Assembly (NCBI GenBank): GCA_028684095.1
Contig: JAQUGQ010000002.1
Span: 81,605 to 145,604, forward strand
Length of the DNA: 64,000 nt
Direction of reading: 5' to 3'
From: Clostridia bacterium
GTDB lineage: Bacteria; Bacillota; Clostridia; TANB77; CAG-465
The notes under the pieces are model-generated. The model worked only from the letters and a program-made list of their open reading frames with translations. It searched no databases and was not told the DNA's origin. Of the stretch, positions 7,928-15,263 are shown piece by piece. The stretch's first letter is position 1. Each line of letters starts with the position of its first letter. Made by a program: the position numbers and the translations under genes.

Positions 7928-8902
7928 TTAGTAACTTCTAGTATTTTCATTACTAGTAATACCTGTTCCAGAAACAGATATTGCAGCAACCCCATGACTA
8001 CCTTCACCAATAGTCATTTTAATATGATATACAGTATTTGATATCTTAACTATTTCATAGCTAAGATTTGACTCAATATTAGGAGTCGCTGACCCACTAA
8101 GAACAACACTCCCGAATATCTCAGTGGCACCATCAACATGCTCTGCAAAATTGATAGTTGCTGTAACATTTACCGGTTCAGGTATTACTGGTGGTGTATA
8201 TGGTGGTGTATATGGCGGTATATATGGTGGTGTTACTGGTGGTGTAGGTGGTGTATATGGCGGTATATATGGTGGTGTAGGTGGTGTATATGGCGGTGTT
8301 ACTGGTGGTGTACATGGTGTGGTTCCTTTAACGTTTACGTCTCCTCCAACATTAACATCGCCACCGATATTAACATCTTTCTCGATATTAACATTACCTT
8401 TTATGGTAACATCCTTTTCAACGACAACATTACCTTTTACAGTAACATCTTTGTTTACAGTAACATTCTCAGAAGTAACATTACCTGTTACGACATCTTT
8501 TACAGTAACATTTCCAGCAACGATGTCTTCTAAAGTTGTAGTACCTTTTACAGCAACATCTTTGTTTACGACAACATTACCATCAACTACAACATCGCCT
8601 CCAATTTTGACATTATCTTTAATGTCAAGACCTTTAATAGCTACTTTAATATAGCCACCAAACACACCCGTATTGTATATTAATGAAGTAAGACCTACTA
8701 GCAAGATACAAACAAGTATGATTGGTATAAAGAATCTACGAAACATCCAAAAGACAATCCCAAGTACAAAAATCATAGCAAAAACACCAAGACTCATTGC
8801 CACTATGGCAATAGGTAAAAAGATGGACATAATTGCCCCCAGTAATACAATACTTAATAACAGAGTAATAACCCATCCAAACCGTCCAAAAAAATTTCTC
8901 AT
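7928..8902 (-). CDS. membrane-anchored repeat protein with proline-rich linker
   Basis: A 324-residue protein that I cannot assign to a named family. Residues about 8-78 form two to three hydrophobic segments. Residues about 90-195 are short valine/glycine/asparagine repeats (KDVTVKGNVVVEKDVTIKGN style) that probably form a beta-solenoid, reminiscent of bactofilin-type repeats. Residues about 196-250 are a TPPYTPP/TPPYIPP linker. The last 75 residues form a beta-rich domain beginning VNVTATINFAEHVDGATEIF. The paralogue at 9918-11822 has the same N- and C-terminal parts, but Ig-like domains in place of the proline linker. Its promoter and leader are also duplicated. A surface-exposed or envelope-spanning role is inferred. 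Confidence 0.75.
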   Translation of the reverse strand: MRNFFGRFGWVITLLLSIVLLGAIMSIFLPIAIVAMSLGVFAMIFVLGIVFWMFRRFFIPIILVCILLVGLTSLIYNTGVFGGYIKVAIKGLDIKDNVKIGGDVVVDGNVVVNKDVAVKGTTTLEDIVAGNVTVKDVVTGNVTSENVTVNKDVTVKGNVVVEKDVTIKGNVNIEKDVNIGGDVNVGGDVNVKGTTPCTPPVTPPYTPPTPPYIPPYTPPTPPVTPPYIPPYTPPYTPPVIPEPVNVTATINFAEHVDGATEIFGSVVLSGSATPNIESNLSYEIVKISNTVYHIKMTIGEGSHGVAAISVSGTGITSNENTRSY

Positions 8903-9039
8903 TATAATATCTCTCCTTCAAGTTTTATTTTTAGTAATCTGATATATATAAAAACATACAACTGTAACCCCTCACAATTGTGATGTCGTATTCTAAATAG
9001 ATAAAATTTTATCTATAATTTAAAAATATCTATATTACT

Positions 9040-9068
9040 ATTATACCACTATTTATATATAAATGCAA
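9040..9068 (-). promoter_or_regulatory. sigma-A promoter and conserved leader of the Pro-rich repeat protein
   Basis: TTGCAT (9068-9063) and TATAAT (9045-9040) on the minus strand are spaced by 17 bases. The leader of about 130 bases down to 8903 is clearly related to that of the paralogue at 11822. It contains an AGATAAAATTTTATCT palindrome and a conserved TTGTGAGGGGTT block. Confidence 0.7.
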
Positions 9069-9314
9069 TAGCAAATGCTTATTTTTCAATACAAATTTAC
9101 ATAATATAGAAATATATTGTACATTTTCTAATTTAAAAGACAAAAAATTTATTGAAAATTATTTTCTAGTATACTTTTTTGGTTAGATAATATAAAAATA
9201 AATATTTTTATACCCTTTTGCAGTACTTAAAAGTACACATTATTTTGACAATTACAACTTTCACTCTTAATAATCCTTAAAAGCATCTTCATATTTCTTT
9301 GTTATAATGTTATC

Positions 9315-9530
9315 TTATATCATATCTTCTTTTTCTTGTTCTCTTACATATTTTGCTATTGTTGTTTCATTAAGCCCTACTGTACTAACAAAATATTCTT
9401 CTTCCATGCTTATATTTTATTTCCCATATCTTTCGTGTATTATTAACAAACTTTTTTCTTTTAAATAACCCATTAAACTTGATACCGCCAACTTTGGTGG
9501 AATTATTATCATCCTTTATTAGATAACCCC
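9315..9530 (-). pseudogene. decayed IS200-type transposase fragment
   Basis: On the minus strand the sequence reads, across one stop and a frame change, IIPPKLAVSSLMGYLKEKSLLIIHERYGK and then EEEYFVSTVGLNETTIAKYV (both shown only as family-matching segments). These match the C-terminal half of the same Y1 transposase family as 7488-7736. The YFVSTVG tyrosine segment is preserved, but the ORF is broken and the N-terminus with the HUH motif is missing. A hairpin (CACTGG/CCAGTG) at 9591-9609 may be a leftover element end. Confidence 0.7.
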
Positions 9531-9647
9531 CTTTTTATAATTTTGATGTTGTCGAAATATCATTATTATATCATAGGGAATTTAATTTTCTCACTGGCAT
9601 AGCCAGTGGTTGTTTATCACGTGCTATTTATGAAGCTAATATAAAGA

Positions 9648-9684
9648 AAAATCAGTAGAAAATTTTCTACTGATCTTTTATGAT
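9648..9684 (-). terminator. probable terminator of the Big2-repeat paralogue
   Basis: AAAATCAGTAGAAAA pairs with TTTTCTACTGATCTTTT. It lies about 235 bases after the stop of the gene at 9918-11822, so the 3' untranslated region would be long. Confidence 0.5.
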
Positions 9685-9917
9685 ATGCTAATATTTATGA
9701 CACTGTTTGATCATTATGCTGCTTATTAAATTAATGTTTCTACAAAAGGCTTTTTAGGCTCAATTGTATAACATTAATTTAAAACATTTACATTACAAGC
9801 TTTTCAGGCTTTGCTATGTTTATTGAAGATTGTATTTTTAAACAATCAAACTTAACTATTATAGAATCAACCGAGACATGATTTAATTATCAAAATATTA
9901 CTTTTATGAAGTTATAT

Positions 9918-11822
9918 TTAATAGCTCATAGTTTTTTCTGACGTTGTAATATCACTACCTGACACACTTATAACGGCAACTCCATGACTTCCTTCAGTGA
10001 TTGTGACACGTATATGATATACAGTATCATTAACCTTTACAACTTCATTACTTAAATTCGATTCGATAGTTGGTACTAATCCACCTTTACTTATCACTAC
10101 TGAGGCAAAAATTTCTGTTGCCCCGTCAACGTGATCTCCAAAGGTTATTTTTGCAGTTGCATTTGGTACTACAATTTCAACAGGAATTACAGTTACTGTA
10201 CAAGTATCTGTATATTCGCCATCAACAGATTTTGCAGTTATAACTGCTGTTCCTTGTGATACTCCAGTAATTGTACCATTTGATGATACTGTTGCTATCG
10301 AACTACTATTTGAACTCCAATTAACTAAAACATTGTTTGCATTTGATGGAGATACTGTTGCAGATGCACTAGATGTCTCTCCAACATTTAAGTTCATTGT
10401 TTCTGGTGTAACAGTAATTCCGGTTACAGCTATAAAATTAGGGGTTACAGTTACTACACAAGTGTCTGTATATTCACCTGAAGCAGATTCAACTGTTATT
10501 ATTGCTGTTCCTTGTGATACTCCAGTAATTGTACCATTTGATGATACTGTTGCTATTGAACTGCTATTTGAACTCCAATTAACATTTTTGTTACTTGCGT
10601 TTGACGGATATACTGTTGCAGATGCACTAGATGTCTCTCCAACATTTAAGTTCATTGTTTCTGGTGTAACAGTAATTCCGGTTACAGCTATAACATTAGG
10701 GGTTACAGTTACTACACAAGTGTCTGTATATTCACCTGAAGCTGATTCAACTGTTATTACTGCTGTTCCTTGTGATACTCCAGTAATTGTACCATTTGAT
10801 GATACTGTTGCTACTGAACTACTATTTGAACTCCAATTAACATTTTTGTTACTTGCATTTGATGGATATACTGTTGCAGATGCACTAGATGTCTCTCCAA
10901 CATTTAAGTTCACTGTTTCAGGTGTTACAGCAATTCCCGTTACAGCTATTGTGTTAGCTCTAACCGTCACAACACAGTTTTTAGTATAGTAACCGTCCAA
11001 TGTTTTTGCTGTGATAATTGTATTTCCTTGAGCTATAGCAACTATTTGTCCGTTTGAACTAACTGTTGCTACTGAACTATCATTCGAACTCCAATTAACA
11101 TTTTTGTTACTTGCATTTGATGGTAACACTGTTGCAATTGCATCATATTTATTTCCAATATTGAAAATAAGTGTTGATGGTGTTAGGTTAATACCTGTTA
11201 CAGCTATCGTTGTATTTGCAGGTGTAATATTAGGAACCGTGTTATTATTTTGATTGATATTACCACCGACATTAATGTCTCCTTTAATGTTAACATCTTT
11301 TTCAACGTTAACATTTCCTTTTATTGTAACATCTTTCTCAACAGTAACGTTTCCTTTTACTGTAACATCCTTTTCTACTGTTAGACTTTCAACGTTAACA
11401 TTTCCTGTTACAACATCTTTTACTTTAACTTTTCCTGCTATGACATCTTTTAGTATTGTTTTACCAGTTACAGTGACATCTTCTTTAACTACAACATTGC
11501 CATCAGCAATAATATCGCCACCAATGTTTACATTTTCTTTAATGTCAACTGCCTTTATAGCTAAATTAACATAGCCATTAAATATTACCGTAGTGTATAT
11601 TAAAGATGTAGTAACTACAATTAATATACATATTAGTATTAGATGAACAAAGTACCGGCGAAACATCCAGAGAACTATACCAAGAACTAAAATCATGGTA
11701 ATTGAGAGTAAGCACACAATTGTAATCATTGCATTAAAAAACGTTGATAATATTGTTGCTGACAATACAATTGTTAGAATTAAGCAAATAACCCAACCAA
11801 ATCTTTCAAAAAAATTTTTCAT
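9918..11822 (-). CDS. membrane-anchored repeat protein with tandem Big_2-like Ig domains
   Basis: A 634-residue paralogue of the protein at 7928-8902. The N-terminal membrane region (residues 8-78) and the short valine/lysine/glycine repeats (about 90-200) match. The middle (about 215-550) consists of four bacterial Ig-like group 2 domains with the motif VTGIxVTPxxxxxxVGET...SNASNKNVNWSSNDSSVATVSSNG. The C-terminal domain (KITFGDHVDGATEIF...) matches the paralogue again. The last three Ig units repeat at 258 bp and are nearly identical in DNA, which indicates recent duplication. No LPxTG-type signal is seen, so anchoring would be through the N-terminus. Function is unknown; adhesion or scaffolding is plausible. 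Confidence 0.78.
   Translation of the reverse strand: MKNFFERFGWVICLILTIVLSATILSTFFNAMITIVCLLSITMILVLGIVLWMFRRYFVHLILICILIVVTTSLIYTTVIFNGYVNLAIKAVDIKENVNIGGDIIADGNVVVKEDVTVTGKTILKDVIAGKVKVKDVVTGNVNVESLTVEKDVTVKGNVTVEKDVTIKGNVNVEKDVNIKGDINVGGNINQNNNTVPNITPANTTIAVTGINLTPSTLIFNIGNKYDAIATVLPSNASNKNVNWSSNDSSVATVSSNGQIVAIAQGNTIITAKTLDGYYTKNCVVTVRANTIAVTGIAVTPETVNLNVGETSSASATVYPSNASNKNVNWSSNSSSVATVSSNGTITGVSQGTAVITVESASGEYTDTCVVTVTPNVIAVTGITVTPETMNLNVGETSSASATVYPSNASNKNVNWSSNSSSIATVSSNGTITGVSQGTAIITVESASGEYTDTCVVTVTPNFIAVTGITVTPETMNLNVGETSSASATVSPSNANNVLVNWSSNSSSIATVSSNGTITGVSQGTAVITAKSVDGEYTDTCTVTVIPVEIVVPNATAKITFGDHVDGATEIFASVVISKGGLVPTIESNLSNEVVKVNDTVYHIRVTITEGSHGVAVISVSGSDITTSEKTMSY
10180..10960 (-). 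repeat. 258-bp tandem coding repeats (Big_2 domains)
   Basis: Equivalent positions of the block ACAAGTRTCTGTATATTC start at about 10200, 10458 and 10716, giving a period of 258 bp (86 residues). The units are almost identical, so unequal crossing-over could change the domain number. Confidence 0.85.
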
Positions 11823-11960
11823 AATATTAACACTCCTCTTGTTTTTATTTTTTCAGTAATATGATATATATGAAAACATACAATTGCAACCCCTCACAAT
11901 AGTGTGTTGTATATTTAACAGATAAATTATTATCTATAAATTAAAAATATCTATGTTAAT

Positions 11961-11989
11961 ATTATATCATCTTTTTCAGTAATTGTCAA
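11961..11989 (-). promoter_or_regulatory. sigma-A promoter and conserved leader of the Big2-repeat paralogue
   Basis: A perfect TTGACA (11989-11984) and TATAAT (11966-11961) on the minus strand are spaced by 17 bases. The leader of about 130 bases resembles that upstream of 8902, with an AGATAATAATTTATCT inverted repeat and a TTGTGAGGGGTTGCA block. Confidence 0.8.
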
Positions 11990-12076
11990 TACTTATGTAA
12001 ACTTATACTACTAATATTCTATTATGTGAAGTGAAAAAGAAACCTCATTTCTGAGATTCCTTAAAATATTTTTATA

Positions 12077-12832
12077 TTATTTTACAAGTTTTGCTTGAAC
12101 AACATATCTACCATTAGTTTTCACATAGTCACATGTTGATAATGTTAGTATAGTATCGCTACTGCTCACAGAAACTTTTGTATCAAATACACTTTTACTT
12201 TTAAGTGTATTTAAAAAATCCCCATAATCATTTAAATCTGCAAATACTGTGTCTATATAAAAGAAATCTGTATCAGTTGTATATGCTGAAAATATCTCCC
12301 ATTTATAGTTTCCTTTAATCGTTGACATTTCTATTATTTTATGTTCATTCAAAAATTTCTCGTTTTTAAAGTTTAAAAGTGGTGTAAAGTGAGAATCTAC
12401 TTCTGTATTATGACCATATATTATAAAGTGACTCATTTTATCCATGTTATTAATATCAGATCTATAATCTAAGAATGTCTCTCCCCATTTTGTTGTAGCA
12501 TTATCCCTATCATTTCTTAAATATCTATTGTTATCTGTTGATTTAAATATTGGCATATCAATAGATGTACCTGGTACCATAAGCCATGCTATAGCATCTG
12601 GATATTGTAGGTTTAAAGCTAAAATTTCTTCTTGTAGGTTAATTCCTTGACCTTCAGAATCAATTACTTCTTTATTAATATCTCCAATTAATTGTTCTTC
12701 AGTAATATCAACATTTTTATTACTGATTTTTTCTTTCAAATAATATGCTCCACCTGTTATTAATGCTATTATTATTAATATAACAACAATCTTAACTATT
12801 TTTTTATTTCTTTCATTTCTTTCATCCAACAT
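12077..12832 (-). CDS. srtB: class B sortase
   Basis: A 251-residue membrane transpeptidase that cleaves a C-terminal sorting motif and joins the protein to peptidoglycan. A single N-terminal transmembrane helix covers about residues 12-31. Catalytic residues are visible: His141 in YGHNTEVDSHF, Cys234 in TLSTCDY and Arg242 in GRYVVQ. The length and the extra helical insertion fit class B. It lies about 120 bases downstream of the gene for a secreted repeat protein ending in NPNTGK, a (S/N)PxTG-type motif like those used by clostridial SrtB. This makes the pair a likely enzyme and substrate. Confidence 0.92.
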   Translation of the reverse strand: MLDERNERNKKIVKIVVILIIIALITGGAYYLKEKISNKNVDITEEQLIGDINKEVIDSEGQGINLQEEILALNLQYPDAIAWLMVPGTSIDMPIFKSTDNNRYLRNDRDNATTKWGETFLDYRSDINNMDKMSHFIIYGHNTEVDSHFTPLLNFKNEKFLNEHKIIEMSTIKGNYKWEIFSAYTTDTDFFYIDTVFADLNDYGDFLNTLKSKSVFDTKVSVSSSDTILTLSTCDYVKTNGRYVVQAKLVK

Positions 12833-12913
12833 AACTAATCAGCCTCTCTTTCAATTAATATATTATAACACATATACCTTTTAATAAATACTATTTTCTA
12901 AAATTTTATATAA

Positions 12914-12946
12914 AAATGAGAGATATATTTTTATATAGCCCTCATT
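12914..12946 (-). terminator. terminator after the NPNTG repeat protein gene
   Basis: ATGAGGGCTATAT pairs imperfectly with ATATATCTCTCAT just downstream of the stop at 12956. A T-rich stretch follows on the minus strand. Confidence 0.55.
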
Positions 12947-12955
12947 CAATTGCTT

Positions 12956-14104
12956 TTATTTACCTGTATTCGGATTTGGAATCCAATCTGCTGGTTTGTC
13001 AGCAGGTGGTGTTGTACTTTGTATTATTGAGAACGATAATGAATTAGCTGCATTAGCTAAATTTCCTGCTGCATCCATTGCTGTTCCACCTGTTATTGAT
13101 ATAGTTTTTGATCCTCCAATTGCACCTTGTACATTTGTAAGTGTAATTATTCTATCATTACCTGATACTGCTATACTTTTATTTGCTGTAAAACCATTAA
13201 GTATTATTGATCCAGCACCTAACCATATATTAGCTATTCCTACATTATCTGTATATTTTGCTACAAATGTTACAGTTTGACCTGCATATATTGAATTAGG
13301 ATTTGGTCCTGTTATACTAAGTACTGGTGCAACTGTATCTGATACACCAATCACAGTTTGAACTATAGTAAACATTGAAGAATTAGCTGCATTAGCTAAA
13401 TTTCCTGCTGCATCCATTGCTGTTCCACCTGTTATTGATATAGTTTTTGATCCTCCAATTGCACCTTGTATATTTGAAAGTGTAATTATTCTATCATTAC
13501 CTGATACTGCTATACTTTTATTTGCTGTAAAACCATTAAGTATTATTGATCCAGCACCTAACCAATTGTTAGCTATTCCTACATTATCTGTATATTTTGC
13601 TACAAATGTTACAGTTTGACCTGCATATATTGAATTAGGATTTGGTCCTGTTATACTAAGTACTGGTGCAACTGCATCTGTAGGAGTAGCAGCATTAATT
13701 GTAAAAGTTCCTGAAGCTACTGAATTAGCAGAATTTGATAAGTCACCAGTTGAAGAAATTGCTGTTCCTCCTGTTATTGATACAGATTTACCAGAACCTA
13801 CACCTTGTAAATTTGTAAGTGTTAATGTTCTTGTATTTCCTGTACCTGATATTGATTTGTTTGCTGTAAAACCATTAAGTACTACTGATCCTGTACCTAA
13901 CCATATGTTTCCTACATCTCCTGTATATGTTAATGTAAAATTAATGGTACCCCCTGCTATAGGGTTATAATTACTTGGTGCACTTATTCCTAAATACACA
14001 CCTGATAAAGCACTTACATAATTACCTATTGGTAAAGTCATAATTGTAATTGTAAGTACACACAATATAGATATTAATTTTTTTATCATATTATTTTTTT
14101 TCAT
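12956..14104 (-). CDS. secreted Ig-like repeat protein with C-terminal NPNTG motif
   Basis: A 382-residue protein starting at the ATG of MKKNNMIKKL, which has GGAGG nine bases upstream. Residues 1-33 are a signal peptide ending near NYVSALS. Three Ig-like repeats of about 95 residues follow (each with a TGPNPNSIYAGQTVTF-like start and a KTISITGGTAMDAAGN-like end). The first has diverged and the other two are almost identical at the DNA level (about 13036-13320 and 13390-13675). The last residues are PADWIPNPNTGK. NPNTG matches clostridial sortase B motifs and srtB is next door. Unusually, the usual hydrophobic segment and basic tail after the motif are missing, and no other frame supplies them. 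Confidence 0.85.
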   Translation of the reverse strand: MKKNNMIKKLISILCVLTITIMTLPIGNYVSALSGVYLGISAPSNYNPIAGGTINFTLTYTGDVGNIWLGTGSVVLNGFTANKSISGTGNTRTLTLTNLQGVGSGKSVSITGGTAISSTGDLSNSANSVASGTFTINAATPTDAVAPVLSITGPNPNSIYAGQTVTFVAKYTDNVGIANNWLGAGSIILNGFTANKSIAVSGNDRIITLSNIQGAIGGSKTISITGGTAMDAAGNLANAANSSMFTIVQTVIGVSDTVAPVLSITGPNPNSIYAGQTVTFVAKYTDNVGIANIWLGAGSIILNGFTANKSIAVSGNDRIITLTNVQGAIGGSKTISITGGTAMDAAGNLANAANSLSFSIIQSTTPPADKPADWIPNPNTGK

Positions 14105-14140
14105 TTTTAAATACCTCCATTTAAAATTTCTTATGTTATT

Positions 14141-14169
14141 ATTGTAACACAAATGAAATATAAAGTCAA
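14141..14169 (-). promoter_or_regulatory. sigma-A promoter of the NPNTG repeat protein
   Basis: TTGACT (14169-14164) and TACAAT (14146-14141) on the minus strand are spaced by 17 bases. Confidence 0.7.
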
Positions 14170-14394
14170 TAGTTTTTTAGATATTTCTATTCAAAAACCC
14201 TTTAATTCATGTTTTTATTCATATTTTATTTTACATAACATTGAAATATAAAGAATATTTTTTTGTTTTAAAAATAACAAAATATAAATTATTGTAAAAA
14301 TTTCCAGTATTATATATTTAGATTTGCACAAATTATAATTGTAAAACAAATTAAAATGTTTTATAGTTATAATTAAAAACTGGAGGTGAATATT

Positions 14395-14601
14395 ATGGCA
14401 TCATCAAACAATCAAATAGCTAATCCACAAGCTAGAGAAGCACTAAACAAATTCAAATATGAAGTAGCTAACGAAGTAGGAGTAAATTTAAAACAAGGTT
14501 ATAATGGAGATTTAACTTCTGCACAAGCTGGTAAAATAGGTGGTCAAATGACAAAAAAATTAGTAGCACAAGCTGAAAGTCAAATGCAAAACAATAAATA
14601 G
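14395..14601 (+). CDS. alpha/beta-type small acid-soluble spore protein
   Basis: A 68-residue DNA-binding spore protein, MASSNNQIANPQAREAL to QMQNNK. It has the family features: a central FKYEVANEVGV segment containing the Glu-Val/Ala region cut by the germination protease GPR, and the conserved GDLTSAQAGKIGGQMTKKLV second helix. Alpha/beta SASPs coat forespore DNA and protect it from damage. GGAGGTG lies upstream of the ATG; the GTG nine bases earlier overlaps this ribosome binding site and is rejected. It is a single-gene unit with its own terminator and is expected to be sigma-G dependent. I could not place a clear sigma-G promoter. Confidence 0.95.
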   Translation: MASSNNQIANPQAREALNKFKYEVANEVGVNLKQGYNGDLTSAQAGKIGGQMTKKLVAQAESQMQNNK

Positions 14602-14622
14602 TTGCTAAATAAATTTTAAATT

Positions 14623-14656
14623 AAAAACAGGGGAAATTAAAATTTCCCCTGTTTTT
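14623..14656 (+). terminator. terminator of the SASP gene
   Basis: A 16-bp perfect stem (AAAAACAGGGGAAATT and its complement) ends in a T-run. Confidence 0.85.
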
Positions 14657-14674
14657 AATTATGCTTGTTTATAT

Positions 14675-14803
14675 TCATTTATTGGACAAGCTTCCGCATC
14701 TTTTCCGTTTACGCCATTCTTTATCTTTATAACATTTAATATAACCATCCGAAGTTGTTTTTATATTCCAATGACAAGTCTCACATTCTTCTCGTTTTGC
14801 CAT
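14675..14803 (-). CDS. small four-cysteine protein, 42 residues
   Basis: A short ORF starting MAKREECETCHWNIKT with a TAGGAGG ribosome binding site eight bases before the ATG. Cysteines fall as CxxC, C and C (residues 7, 10, 24 and 36), suggesting a small zinc-binding protein. From about residue 28 onwards the +1 frame also reads like coding sequence (NGVNGKDAEACPINEYKQA, stop near 14660). It is therefore unclear which C-terminus is real, or whether one base has been gained or lost. It lies just upstream of the hpf-like gene's 3' end, on the same strand and downstream of it. I recognise no family. Confidence 0.5.
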   Translation of the reverse strand: MAKREECETCHWNIKTTSDGYIKCYKDKEWRKRKRCGSLSNK

Positions 14804-14815
14804 AATTAAAACCTC

Positions 14816-15172
14816 CTACTTATCTTCATTTAAAATTTCATCTATATTTAATTTGTAAGTATTACCTTCGTCAATTCCTTCTCTTCTTTTCTTTTCAATA
14901 ATTGACTTCGATTTTCTAATTTGACTTTCAATTTTTTCTATAACTTTTTCTATGCCGTAGTATAAATCTTCACAATCCTCATTTGCCAAATATGTTGTAC
15001 TCTTATATTCTATTCTAATATCAACATGTTGTTTTTCTTTGTCTACTGAAAAAGTAACATGACAAATTGTAGCTTCATCAAAAAATTTCGCTAATTTTTC
15101 AACTTTCTTTTCAGTAAATTCTTTAATAGCCTCCGTAACCCCCGTATGCAATCCAGTTAAATCTATTTTCAT
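14816..15172 (-). CDS. hpf: ribosome hibernation promoting factor, short form
   Basis: A 118-residue HPF/RaiA-fold protein (MKIDLTGLHTGVTEAIKEF, CHVTFSVDKEKQHVDIRIEYK) that binds the 30S decoding region of resting ribosomes. Most Firmicutes carry a long form of about 180-190 residues whose C-terminal domain dimerises 70S ribosomes. Here the protein stops after the first domain and a charged tail, and no second domain follows in any frame. A good sigma-A promoter (15196-15224) precedes it. It might act as a YfiA/short-HPF type factor. A separate long HPF may exist elsewhere. Confidence 0.88.
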   Translation of the reverse strand: MKIDLTGLHTGVTEAIKEFTEKKVEKLAKFFDEATICHVTFSVDKEKQHVDIRIEYKSTTYLANEDCEDLYYGIEKVIEKIESQIRKSKSIIEKKRREGIDEGNTYKLNIDEILNEDK

Positions 15173-15195
15173 TAAAAATCAACTCCTCTAAATAT

Positions 15196-15224
15196 ATTAT
15201 ACTATAACCATTTTATATTTTCAA
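15196..15224 (-). promoter_or_regulatory. sigma-A promoter of hpf
   Basis: TTGAAA (15224-15219) and TATAAT (15201-15196) on the minus strand are spaced by 17 bases. Confidence 0.72.
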
Positions 15225-15263
15225 GTCTTTTACTTTATTTTATTTTTTTCTATCAATATAATA

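Larger units (their letters stand above)
8903..9917. other. intergenic region between the two repeat-protein paralogues
   Basis: This 1-kb stretch holds the promoter and leader of the right-to-left gene ending at 7928, the IS200 transposase fragment at 9315-9530, a small hairpin at 9591-9609 and a terminator-like hairpin at 9648-9684. I see no intact coding sequence. Confidence 0.6.

Noticed and set aside
8124..8654. Long plus-strand ORFs opposite the Pro-rich repeat gene (glycine/valine-rich or cysteine/tryptophan-rich products)
   Set aside because: They are mirror images of low-complexity TPPYTPP coding sequence, without ribosome binding site or promoter.
10333..10989. 218-residue plus-strand ORF
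   Set aside because: Antisense shadow of the Big_2 tandem repeats; its repeat period equals that of the real gene.
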